A stretch of DNA of 64,000 nucleotides from the NCBI GenBank assembly GCA_958295885.1, contig OY282380.1, positions 62,001 through 126,000 on the forward strand, read 5' to 3'. Below are positions 50,165-58,295 of this stretch, piece after piece (position 1 is the first letter of the stretch; each line of letters begins with the position of its first letter). The notes beneath the pieces are model-generated. The model was not told the origin of the DNA and searched no databases. It saw only the letters and a program-made list of their open reading frames with translations. A program made the position numbers and the translations under genes. Origin of the DNA: Arenicellales bacterium (GTDB taxonomy: Bacteria > Pseudomonadota > Gammaproteobacteria > Arenicellales > JAJDZL01).

Positions 50165-51412
50165 ATGTCAGAACAACAAGAAAGTTCGAATACAGAAGAA
50201 CAAAAACTCGTCTACTACAGATTACTATTAGCTGAGGCTGGACGTTTCTACGAAAAACACAGAATCGGACGGGTTAAACCGTTCAATATTTTTTCTGTTC
50301 TTCGGAGTGAATCAGATGAAGTAAACCTGCATTCTCGATTTCTCCACGCTCTGCTTAATCACAAGGAGCAGAAGAGCAAAAAGAGAGAAAACTTAAAATA
50401 TTTCTTAAAGCATATTGACATCAAAGAATTTGCACTAGAGGAAGCAACAGTCAAGCGGGAGCAAGATTACATAGACATTCTAATCCGAATCGACAATGAT
50501 ACAGCAGTTGCGGTCGAAAATAAAATTTATGCGGAAGACCAATATCTACAACTTCAAAGATACAAAGAAACCTTGGTGAGACTCGGTTACAAAAATATTT
50601 ATATGGTTTATTTAACTCTGGATGGAGGATATCCGAGTTCCGATAGTCGCGGTAAGCTTGCCAAAGATGAAATTATTACAATTTCATATCAAAATTCACA
50701 AGAACCAAAAAAATCCATACAACCTTGGTTGAAAGATTGTCAGGATCGCGCATTTGATAATCTTGAGTTGCAGATAGCAATCAAACAATACCTGAGGATC
50801 ATCCGAACCTTAACGGGGAATAGTTTAAAGGAGACCTACATGAGTGATTTGCTGAATCTTCTGAGAAAGGACAATAATATAGAGTTGTCTTTTGACTTGC
50901 AGGCTGCTCTCACCAAAGCGAGACCTCAATTCATGTTCACGTTTTGGAAGGAGATCGAAGAGGAGCTGTACAAAGAAATCCCAGATCTTGTCAAAACGGA
51001 AAAAAACACTGACGACAACCATGAGCTACGCGAAGCTGTCCCGAAAAACGTCGAACTATATTGCAAAAATAAAATTAGGTATTTAGGGTTACATTTTCTT
51101 ATTGGAAAGGAAGCATGGTTCTCTGTTGCAGTTGAAGATAAATTATTTTTTGGAATTACATGTAGCAAAGAAAACTCTCCGGGTGAGTATGACAATTACC
51201 GCGATTTACGTGAATTAGGCGAATCTGCGGATTGGTGGCCTTTATACCGATATGAAAAGAATGAGATGAATTTTAGGGATCAAGATCCTAAAGTCTTCGC
51301 TATGCTGTTAGACGACTCAGAAAGACAGAATTATGTTTCTATTACTGTAAATCAAGTAAAGACTCTTTGGAATCAAATCAATCAGCTATACCCGATTGAT
51401 TTCTCGAAATAA
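50165..51412 (+). CDS. PD-(D/E)XK nuclease superfamily protein
   Basis: 415 residues. The N-terminal domain has FNIFSVLRSESDEVNLHSRF, LHALLNHK, then the nuclease core: Asp in QDYIDILIRIDND and the E-x-K of AVAVENKIYAEDQYLQLQRY. This is the PDDEXK_4-like pattern, with the ENKI(Y)-xx-Q segment typical of the family. The C-terminal half is unrecognised (VPKNVELYCKNKIRYLGLHF, DWWPLYRYEKNEMNF). AT-rich codon use and Lys/Glu richness differ from the catabolic neighbours, suggesting acquisition. Similar solitary proteins occur in defence islands; the function is not established. Confidence 0.78.
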   Translation: MSEQQESSNTEEQKLVYYRLLLAEAGRFYEKHRIGRVKPFNIFSVLRSESDEVNLHSRFLHALLNHKEQKSKKRENLKYFLKHIDIKEFALEEATVKREQDYIDILIRIDNDTAVAVENKIYAEDQYLQLQRYKETLVRLGYKNIYMVYLTLDGGYPSSDSRGKLAKDEIITISYQNSQEPKKSIQPWLKDCQDRAFDNLELQIAIKQYLRIIRTLTGNSLKETYMSDLLNLLRKDNNIELSFDLQAALTKARPQFMFTFWKEIEEELYKEIPDLVKTEKNTDDNHELREAVPKNVELYCKNKIRYLGLHFLIGKEAWFSVAVEDKLFFGITCSKENSPGEYDNYRDLRELGESADWWPLYRYEKNEMNFRDQDPKVFAMLLDDSERQNYVSITVNQVKTLWNQINQLYPIDFSK

Positions 51413-52184
51413 CTTGCGTTTGCTGTTCGGTAAATCACACTGCTGACACTCTGTCACTACCAGTTCAAAATTGAAGAAATGACCACATGATCAAAACGTT
51501 TAATTTCTAAAGTTTGCTAACTTAGCGTGCTGAGAATTGACTTTGTTTCATCCACCAAAATTGAATAAGAATGCCTAAAATTTGAAATTGAAAATTAAAT
51601 TTATTGCATTAGCCAAATGACGAAATGTCAAATTGGCAATGGATGAACAACTCGTCGTAATAGTGAATTGATACGACTTGTGACTATTCAAGGGAGAATT
51701 TTAGAAGCCTCTAGCTGTTGAAAAAGGTGCAATTGGGAAGAGTATTAAATCTACCGAAAAGCTGATGGCAATGTGTAACCCTGGTACCGTTGCGCTTGTA
51801 GGATTCGCACAGCTGATCAATTGAATAGACGCGTAAATTCCATTAATATGTCGGTACTCTCACTCGCACGCATATGTACTAGAGCAGTACATAATATAAA
51901 CTTGATCATGGTTGCAGCGAGAACCAACAATACCGTTCCGTCAGCGATGAAGTTTCAGTTCTTCTAGGCAGGTATTTGTAATCAAAAACTGACTGTCCCA
52001 AGATCAGAAGGAATAAGGTATTTGTTGCATGAATTTAATATCCCTTGTTGATTTTATTGGTTTAATACTATTAACAACTGATTCTTGTGCAGAGGCATGT
52101 TGAAAATAAAACCTGAATTTCATATGTGTGCTCCCACTGCACTCACACTTTTTGATGCCAATTTTTCCCATAAACCAATTCAAG
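51413..52184. other. Long intergenic region without a gene
   Basis: About 770 bp of AT-rich sequence between the convergent nuclease and M24 genes. No reading frame with protein character and no clear hairpin was seen. Confidence 0.4.
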
Positions 52185-53432
52185 CTACCAGTCTTCCAAA
52201 GGATAAGTCGTAAGCATCTCGTACCCGGTCTCCGTCACGAGAAGCTGCTCTTCAATCTTGACTCCTTCCCCTCCATGAACAGAACCAATATAAGACTCAA
52301 CGCAAAGTGTCATTCCGGGTTCTAGAACTCCTTCGTATCCTTTCTGGTCGTAATCCACGTAATGTTTGATGCTCGGATACTCGTCCGCGAGCCCCACTCC
52401 ATGAAATATTACACCGTACCGTCGGTCCGCGAATTCTTCTGGCATCGGCCATGCTTTTTGTCCCAACTCCTTAAACGTAACGCCGGGCTTTACAAGCTCG
52501 GTGTTGTATCGAATTTGTTCTGCTGACAGTTGGTACAGATTGGCTTGCTCGGCAGAAGGTCTGTCTTCACCGCAGACCCAAGACCTTGACATGTCACAGC
52601 AGTAGCCATAAGGACCGATAAGGTCTGTGTCAAAGCTGACCAAGTCACCCCGCTCGATCACCCGCATCGAAGACTCTCGCATCCAAGGATTGGTGCGCCA
52701 GCCAGAAGATAGCAATCTGGTTTCAATCCACTCGCCGCCCAGCTCAATATTCTTCTCGTGAAGTTTTGCCCATAGAGCATTCTCAGTGATGCCTGGTTCC
52801 AGATACTGACGCATATGGTCAACTGCAAGCTCACAGACTTTCACTGAATGGCGCATCAATCCCAATTCTTCTTCTGATTTCAAAACTCGCGCCACTTCCA
52901 TGATGTCCTGTCCTTCTACAATCTCTATGCCTGCTTCCATAAACGAGCTGATGCCCAGAAAACTGCAGCGATCAAGTGCAAGCCTGCGATTTCCACCACC
53001 GTACGTCTGCACGAGATCCAAAATTTCCTGCGCAAACTTTCTAGCATTGTCAGGTGAACGAGCGCCAGCCGAAAAAAAATAAAACGGGGTGATTACCCGA
53101 TACTCATCTACGGTGGGAAGATCTTCCGCCAAATGTGGCATGTTGCCGAAATCCCAGAGTATGACCGGCCCTTCCGTTGCGACGAACGCACAGCGAGCCT
53201 CGTAGTGAGAACACCAAATCTGCATGTTGGTAGCATCCGTCACATATCTGGTATTTAACTGATCGAACACTAAAATACCTGCTAGATCATGTTTCTGCAG
53301 TTCGTCGCGCACCCGTTGGACTCGATATCTTCGCACTTTGTCTAGATCGACTGGCGGTTCCGTAAACTCCATTGCACCGTGCTGGCGATTTCGAACCTGC
53401 TTCACGTTTAATTCTCTTTCTGGTTTTCGCAT
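52185..53432 (-). CDS. M24-family metalloenzyme, DddP-like (possible DMSP lyase)
   Basis: 415 residues from the ATG at 53430-53432 (a TTG at 53477 would add 15). The fold is creatinase/Xaa-Pro peptidase (M24), but details match DddP: LNTRYVTDATNMQIWCSHYE, IELGGEWIETRLLSSGWRTN, FDTDLIGPYGYCCDMSRSW, IFHGVGLADEYP, LCVESYIG and IEEQLLVTETGYEMLTTYPL. The five metal ligands (Asp, Asp, His, Glu, Glu; DddP additionally Asp) are present, and Asp six residues after the metal His (HGVGLADE) corresponds to the catalytic Asp377 of characterised DddP. DddP splits dimethylsulfoniopropionate to dimethyl sulfide and acrylate. Distant M24 relatives have other roles, so DMSP specificity is probable, not certain. 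Confidence 0.78.
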   Translation of the reverse strand: MRKPERELNVKQVRNRQHGAMEFTEPPVDLDKVRRYRVQRVRDELQKHDLAGILVFDQLNTRYVTDATNMQIWCSHYEARCAFVATEGPVILWDFGNMPHLAEDLPTVDEYRVITPFYFFSAGARSPDNARKFAQEILDLVQTYGGGNRRLALDRCSFLGISSFMEAGIEIVEGQDIMEVARVLKSEEELGLMRHSVKVCELAVDHMRQYLEPGITENALWAKLHEKNIELGGEWIETRLLSSGWRTNPWMRESSMRVIERGDLVSFDTDLIGPYGYCCDMSRSWVCGEDRPSAEQANLYQLSAEQIRYNTELVKPGVTFKELGQKAWPMPEEFADRRYGVIFHGVGLADEYPSIKHYVDYDQKGYEGVLEPGMTLCVESYIGSVHGGEGVKIEEQLLVTETGYEMLTTYPLEDW

Positions 53433-53550
53433 CAATGTTTCTGTCGCTGAAATTGAATAATGTACTTCAGTTCTCAAGTCAATTATTGAGAGAATTGCAA
53501 ATTACGCAATAAAAAGTGCTTATTCAATTTTGAAAATTGTTATATTTTGA

Positions 53551-53665
53551 ATGCAATCATCCAATATTGGAATTCTATTGTTATTATTCATAGGATAAAT
53601 GTGAATGGTATGCAATCATCCAATATTGGCATTCTATTAATTTATTCATAGGAGAAATGTGAATG
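53551..53665 (+). repeat. Tandemly duplicated leader carrying a palindrome, an 11-codon uORF and the ribosome site
   Basis: Two nearly identical 56-57-bp units, 53551-53607 and 53610-53665, each run from ATGCAATCATCC through the palindrome CCAATATTGG (53561-53570; 53620-53629) to ATAGGA(T/G)AAATGTGAATG. The second unit provides the start of the binding-protein gene. The first gives a phantom start: ATG at 53605 with AGGAT upstream opens MVCNHPILAFY and stops at 53638-53640. The two palindromes, 59 bp apart, are candidate operators for the divergent M24 gene and the transporter. Confidence 0.8.
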
Positions 53666-54778
53666 AAGTTTTCATTTTGTAAAGGACTGGCCCGTCTAGT
53701 TGCAACGCCAGTAATTTCTTTGTTTCTTGTAGCGGGAAGTATTACAAGTGCGCAAGCAGTGGAGCTGGTCGTGGTTTCATGGGGTGGAGCGTACTCCGCA
53801 AGCCAACAGAAGGCTTACCATGAACCATTTATGGCTGAGAACCCTGACATCACAATCATTAACGACGATTCAGCTTCCGAAGGTGTCGCCAAATTAAGAG
53901 CTCAGGCCGAAGTTGGCAACATAACCTGGTCGCTTGTGGACGCAATTGCGGCCGATACAATTTCACTTTGTGATGAAGGACTGATTGAGGAAATTGATCA
54001 TGATGCACTTTTAGCACCCGCTCCAGATGGAACACCGGCGAGTGAAGATTTCGGTGAAATGATCGTATCACCCTGCTTTATTCCACAAATCGTATACTCA
54101 ACGACTTTTGGATATAGAACCGACCTGGTCTCAGAAGCGCCGACCTCCATCGCAGATGTTTTTGATCTGGCAAAAATTCCGGGCAAACGATCTCTTGAAA
54201 AAAAGCCGATCAACAATCTGGAATGGGCATTGATTGGTGATGGCGTATCCGCAGACGAAGTGTACGATGTGCTGGATACCCCAGAAGGCGTAGCTCAAGC
54301 TTTCGCAAAGTTGGATTCCATCAAAGATCAGACGGTCTGGTGGACTCGCGGAGCCCAGCCTACTCAGCTCTTGGCTGATGGTGAAGTTGTCATGGCTTCA
54401 GCATACAATGGTCGTCTTTTTTCGGCAATCGAAGAAGAGAAACAACCCATCGGCATGATGTGGGACTGGCAAGTATTTGATATCGACGGTTGGGTAATTC
54501 CGAAAGGCGTTTCCAACAGAGATGAAGTAGTGAAGCTGGTTCGTTTTGCTACGGACACGCAACGACTTGCAGACCAAGCCAAATACATTTCTTACGGTCC
54601 AGCACGCATGTCATCTGCCCCAATGGTCGGCAAGCACGCCACACTTGGAATCGACATGGCACCACACATGCCAACCGATCCAAACAACGCAAAGACAACG
54701 TTGCTCTTCAACTATGAGTGGTGGGCAGACAATCAGGATGACCTAAACGAACAGTTTGCGTCTTGGATTGAACAGTAA
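53663..54778 (+). CDS. Polyamine/quaternary-amine type ABC transporter substrate-binding protein (PotD/PotF-like)
   Basis: 371 residues, AGGAG 8 nt before the ATG. Signal peptide about 1-32 (VISLFLVAGSITSAQA-VE). Family marks: VELVVVSWGGAYSASQQKAY, TWSLVDAIAADTISLCDEGL, VYSTTFGYRTDLVSEAPTSI, PGKRSLEKKPINNLEWAL, VWWTRGAQPTQLLADGEVVM and WDWQVFDIDGWVIPKG. These belong to the PotD/F SBP group for polyamines, betaines and similar cations. First of three importer genes, divergent from the DddP-like enzyme; DMSP, a betaine or a polyamine is a plausible ligand. Confidence 0.9.
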   Translation: MKFSFCKGLARLVATPVISLFLVAGSITSAQAVELVVVSWGGAYSASQQKAYHEPFMAENPDITIINDDSASEGVAKLRAQAEVGNITWSLVDAIAADTISLCDEGLIEEIDHDALLAPAPDGTPASEDFGEMIVSPCFIPQIVYSTTFGYRTDLVSEAPTSIADVFDLAKIPGKRSLEKKPINNLEWALIGDGVSADEVYDVLDTPEGVAQAFAKLDSIKDQTVWWTRGAQPTQLLADGEVVMASAYNGRLFSAIEEEKQPIGMMWDWQVFDIDGWVIPKGVSNRDEVVKLVRFATDTQRLADQAKYISYGPARMSSAPMVGKHATLGIDMAPHMPTDPNNAKTTLLFNYEWWADNQDDLNEQFASWIEQ

Positions 54779-54867
54779 GTTGCTATACTATTAGTTTCAT
54801 GTAGAACAGCAATAGGGTACGAATCGATTCGTGCCCTACTGCTATAGGAATGTGAGACTCAAGAACA

Positions 54868-56139
54868 TTGACTGAAGCAACACTTACAAAAAACGAGCCG
54901 ATCCGGACTGCCGACGGAACCCTTCTTAAGGTCAGTCTGAGGCGAGCTCTGCGCAGGGACAAAATTAAGTCTCTGCTTCTGGTTACCCCCCTCTTTTTGT
55001 TTATCGGCGTAACTTTTTTACTTCCGATAGGCGATATGCTGTGGCGAGGAGTTGAAGACCCCATCGTATCCGAGTATCTTCCCAAGACTGTAGAACAACT
55101 GGAACGATGGGACATCGAGTCCGAAGAATTGCCTCCAGAAAGCGTGTACGCCGCACTGGTTGAAGACATCAAAATAGGCGCCGAAGACCGCGTCATCACT
55201 CGGGTAGGGAAACGACTCAATTATGAACTTCCTGGAATGTCAAGTCTTTTCAGAAAGTCACAGAGACGCATACCGACGATAGATGAAGGTCCTTACAAAG
55301 ACGCCGTCATTAAAGTTGACAAACGCTGGGGACAGATTCAAACCTGGCAGCTCATTAAGTCTTTTAGCCCAACACTCACTGCCAGTTATTTTTGGGCAGC
55401 GATGGACCTGCAGGTCGCACCTGACGGCAGCATCGGACTGCAAGACGAAAAGAAACGAATTTATATCAAGCTATTCGTTCGAACGCTCTATCTGAGTGGA
55501 TTGATTACATTGATGACCTTGATACTGGGTTATCCAGTGGCATATCTTCTTGCAACTCTGCCGCTGCGTACCAGCAATATGCTCTTAATGTTGGTGCTGC
55601 TGCCATTTTGGACTTCGCTTTTAGTTCGTACAACATCTTGGATCGCCCTTTTGCAGCGGGAAGGCGTACTCAATGATCTGCTGGTCTCGCTTAACATCAT
55701 TGACACCGATAACAGACTGGCCATGATCCACAACGCGACGGGCACCATCATTGCAATGACTCACATTCTTCTGCCGTTTATGATTCTGCCTCTGTACAGC
55801 GTCATGAAGACGATTCCGCCAAGCTACATGCGGGCAGCCATCTCTATGGGAGCTCACCCCATTGAGGCATTCGTAAAGGTGTACGCGCCAAATACAATTC
55901 CTGGTATAGGTGCTGGTGGAATTTTGGTGTTCATACTGGCGATCGGCTATTACATCACTCCGGCTTTGGTCGGAGGAACCTCTGGAACGTTCATCAGCAA
56001 CTTTATCGCCTACCATGTTTCGGTATCTCTCAACTGGGGCTTGGCCGCAGCATTAGGTTTAATTTTATTGGGATTGGTACTGGTCCTTTATCTGCTGTAC
56101 GACAAAATCGTGGGCATTGACAACATGAAGCTAGGATGA
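54868..56139 (+). CDS. Pot-type ABC permease (PotB-like)
   Basis: 423 residues, apparent TTG start. A first membrane helix LLLVTPLFLFIGVTFLLPIG is followed by an unusually long periplasmic loop (about residues 65-200), then the permease core: TLYLSGLITLMTLILGYPVAY, LPFWTSLLVRTTSWIALLQREG, HILLPFMILPLYSVM and coupling loop RAAISMGAHPIEAFVKVYAPNTIPG. PotB is usually about 280-300 residues, so the loop is an insertion of more than 100 residues seen in some alphaproteobacterial Pot-like systems. No ATPase gene accompanies the operon. Confidence 0.88.
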   Translation: MTEATLTKNEPIRTADGTLLKVSLRRALRRDKIKSLLLVTPLFLFIGVTFLLPIGDMLWRGVEDPIVSEYLPKTVEQLERWDIESEELPPESVYAALVEDIKIGAEDRVITRVGKRLNYELPGMSSLFRKSQRRIPTIDEGPYKDAVIKVDKRWGQIQTWQLIKSFSPTLTASYFWAAMDLQVAPDGSIGLQDEKKRIYIKLFVRTLYLSGLITLMTLILGYPVAYLLATLPLRTSNMLLMLVLLPFWTSLLVRTTSWIALLQREGVLNDLLVSLNIIDTDNRLAMIHNATGTIIAMTHILLPFMILPLYSVMKTIPPSYMRAAISMGAHPIEAFVKVYAPNTIPGIGAGGILVFILAIGYYITPALVGGTSGTFISNFIAYHVSVSLNWGLAAALGLILLGLVLVLYLLYDKIVGIDNMKLG

Positions 56140-56140
56140 C

Positions 56141-57001
56141 ATGATGAAGTTTAAAAGTTTTCCTCCCTACGCGACGATTTTTGATCGCATATGGTATTAT
56201 GGGTTCAGGGCGATCTGTGGTCTTATCTTTATTTTTCTGATCGTTCCAATTTTAGTAATCATTCCGCTTTCGTTTAATTCAGTACCGTTTTTCACATTTA
56301 CGCCTGAAATGTTATCGTTCGACCCAGCCGGCTATTCGCTGCGCTGGTACAACGATTTCTTTACCAACGAGAATTGGCGCGGTGCAGTGAACAACAGCTT
56401 CATCATCGCAATTTTCTCGACATTGATCGCCACGATGCTAGGCACTCTGGCTGCACTGGGACTGAGTCGTCGGAATATTCCCTATCGCACGCTGATGATG
56501 GCGTTACTCATCTCACCCATGATCGTCCCGCTGATCATTTCTGCCTGCGGAATGTTTTTCTTCTATTCCAGGATTCATCTTCAGGGAACACATATCGGAG
56601 TCATTTTAGCTCACGCAGCGTTGGGTACTCCATTCGTAGTGATAACCGTAACCGCCACTCTTGTTGGATTCGACCGCAGCCTGATCCGCGCCGCCAGCAA
56701 TCTGGGAGCGGATGGCGTGACAACATTTTTTAAAATCATCGTTCCACTCATTCTTCCAGGTGTGATTTCAGGCGCGCTTTTTGCCTTTATTACATCTTTT
56801 GACGAAGTTGTTGTGATTCTATTCGTCGGCAGTTTTGAGCAACGTACGATTCCGTGGCAGATGTTTTCAGGCATCCGCGAGAATATCAGTCCAACGATTC
56901 TTGCTGTTGCGACATTGCTTGTGCTCGTTTCAATAGGGCTTCTTTCTACAATTGAAATTTTGCGAAGACGCGGTGAGCGACTTCGAGGAGTCAGTGTCTA
57001 G
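56141..57001 (+). CDS. Pot-type ABC permease (PotC-like)
   Basis: 286 residues, one base after the previous stop. A PotC-like permease: IPLSFNSVPFFTFTPEMLSF, YSLRWYNDFFTNENWRGAVNNSF, TLAALGLSRRNIPYRTLMMA, coupling loop RAASNLGADGVTTFFKIIVPLILPG and AFITSFDEVVVILFVGSFEQRTIPWQMF. Six membrane helices. It completes the channel with the PotB-like protein. The ATPase must be supplied from elsewhere in the genome. Convergent with the TauD-family gene (7-bp gap). Confidence 0.9.
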   Translation: MMKFKSFPPYATIFDRIWYYGFRAICGLIFIFLIVPILVIIPLSFNSVPFFTFTPEMLSFDPAGYSLRWYNDFFTNENWRGAVNNSFIIAIFSTLIATMLGTLAALGLSRRNIPYRTLMMALLISPMIVPLIISACGMFFFYSRIHLQGTHIGVILAHAALGTPFVVITVTATLVGFDRSLIRAASNLGADGVTTFFKIIVPLILPGVISGALFAFITSFDEVVVILFVGSFEQRTIPWQMFSGIRENISPTILAVATLLVLVSIGLLSTIEILRRRGERLRGVSV

Positions 57002-57007
57002 TTCTGT

Positions 57008-57922
57008 TTATACCGGCCGATCCCCATTGATCGTCAAACGCCACATTATTCGGCGTTGACCTGGGTAATCATTCAGCGCATAGTGCTGGAGGCAGCGATT
57101 GTCCCAAAACGCAACAGACCCTTTTTCCCATCGAAAGCTGCAGCAAATGTCCGGCTGCACTGCGTGTCTCACCAAGTAACGGAGTATGGGTTCGGATTCC
57201 TCTTCTAGCATTCCCTCAATTCCAACCGTAAATGGTTCATTGACATAAAGTGATTTTTTACCCGATTGAGGGTGAGTTCGAATTATTGGGTGAGTGGTCC
57301 GATTTTGCGCCCGTTCGTCAGATTTGATGTCTGTCCCGGTGTGCCGGTCGCGATACTCGCTGCTGTTGTAATCACCGGATTCTCCGTAGACATTTTCAGC
57401 ACTGTGTATCGCTCTCAGGCCGGCTAACAGCCGCTTGTAGGTGTCTGACAACATATCGTAGGCCAAATACTGATTCGCGAACAAAGTGTTTCCCCCAAAT
57501 TCAGGGACTTCCATCGCACATAGAATCGAACCCATTGGTGGAATTTGATCGAACGTAACATCGCTATGCCAGGTGCCAGAAAAGTTGTACTGATCTTCGG
57601 GATTCTTTACAACCAGCATGATTTCCGGATGATTCTCTAAACTTCCAACAAACGGATGAACATGAAATGTACCAAAATGTCGACCAAATTCTTTCAGGCC
57701 TTTTGGATGAATCTCCTGATCTCGAAAAAATACAACTAAGTGGTCCAGGTAGGCCAGCTTGATTTCCTTGATTGCCTCAATGGGAACCGGACGCGAAATA
57801 TTCACTCCAAAGATTTCAGCGCCACAGGCCCCTGCATAAGGTTTAACCGTTATGTGCTGGTAATCTCGTCGAACGGCGTTCAGACCAGTACCAGGAATAA
57901 CTTTAGGTCGTTGCCACTTCAT
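57008..57922 (-). CDS. TauD/TfdA-family Fe(II)/2-oxoglutarate dioxygenase
   Basis: 304 residues. Iron ligands: His and Asp in GTWHSDVTFDQIPPMGSIL, and the distal His in VAFWDNRCLQHYALNDYPG; the 2-oxoglutarate arginine is in GQRRIMWRLTI. N-terminal ITVKPYAGACGAEIFGVNIS fits the taurine-dioxygenase group. Members hydroxylate next to a sulfonate, sulfate, aryloxy or ammonium group, releasing sulfite or opening C-N bonds. Being next to a Pot-type importer and a GMC dehydrogenase, it may act on an imported osmolyte or sulfonate. Substrate unknown. An insert (SSEYRDRHTGTDIKSDERAQ) is longer than in E. coli TauD. Confidence 0.9.
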   Translation of the reverse strand: MKWQRPKVIPGTGLNAVRRDYQHITVKPYAGACGAEIFGVNISRPVPIEAIKEIKLAYLDHLVVFFRDQEIHPKGLKEFGRHFGTFHVHPFVGSLENHPEIMLVVKNPEDQYNFSGTWHSDVTFDQIPPMGSILCAMEVPEFGGNTLFANQYLAYDMLSDTYKRLLAGLRAIHSAENVYGESGDYNSSEYRDRHTGTDIKSDERAQNRTTHPIIRTHPQSGKKSLYVNEPFTVGIEGMLEEESEPILRYLVRHAVQPDICCSFRWEKGSVAFWDNRCLQHYALNDYPGQRRIMWRLTINGDRPV

Positions 57923-58295
57923 AATTCTAAAACCTGATTCTCTCCAATTGCAATCACTTGATGTCTGTCATCATTCTACAGGTCTTTTTCATGTCACATT
58001 CAAAATCGAAAATAACAGCTGAAGCATCAGCAGACATTTGAGAATTATAGAAATAAAATATCCAGTTTCACCGCGTCAATTTTCGTTCCAAGCCAGTTAC
58101 TCAACCACGAAAGTAAAAAATGAATTCACATGAGAAATTTCGGTCTTGACCGACGTGCTAAAATCCTCGCGTTAATCTAATTTATTTGAAGCGGGAAGCT
58201 GCTGACCATTCGTCTAATTTTATAGAGGCAACTGTGCGAACTTACACCAATTGACGTTGTGCGATTCGCAGACCCAATTGCAATTCAAAAACGAG
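57923..58295. other. Intergenic region between divergent TauD and GMC genes
   Basis: About 370 bp, AT-rich, no gene. Promoters for both flanking genes are expected here; no clear palindrome was found by eye. Confidence 0.4.
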
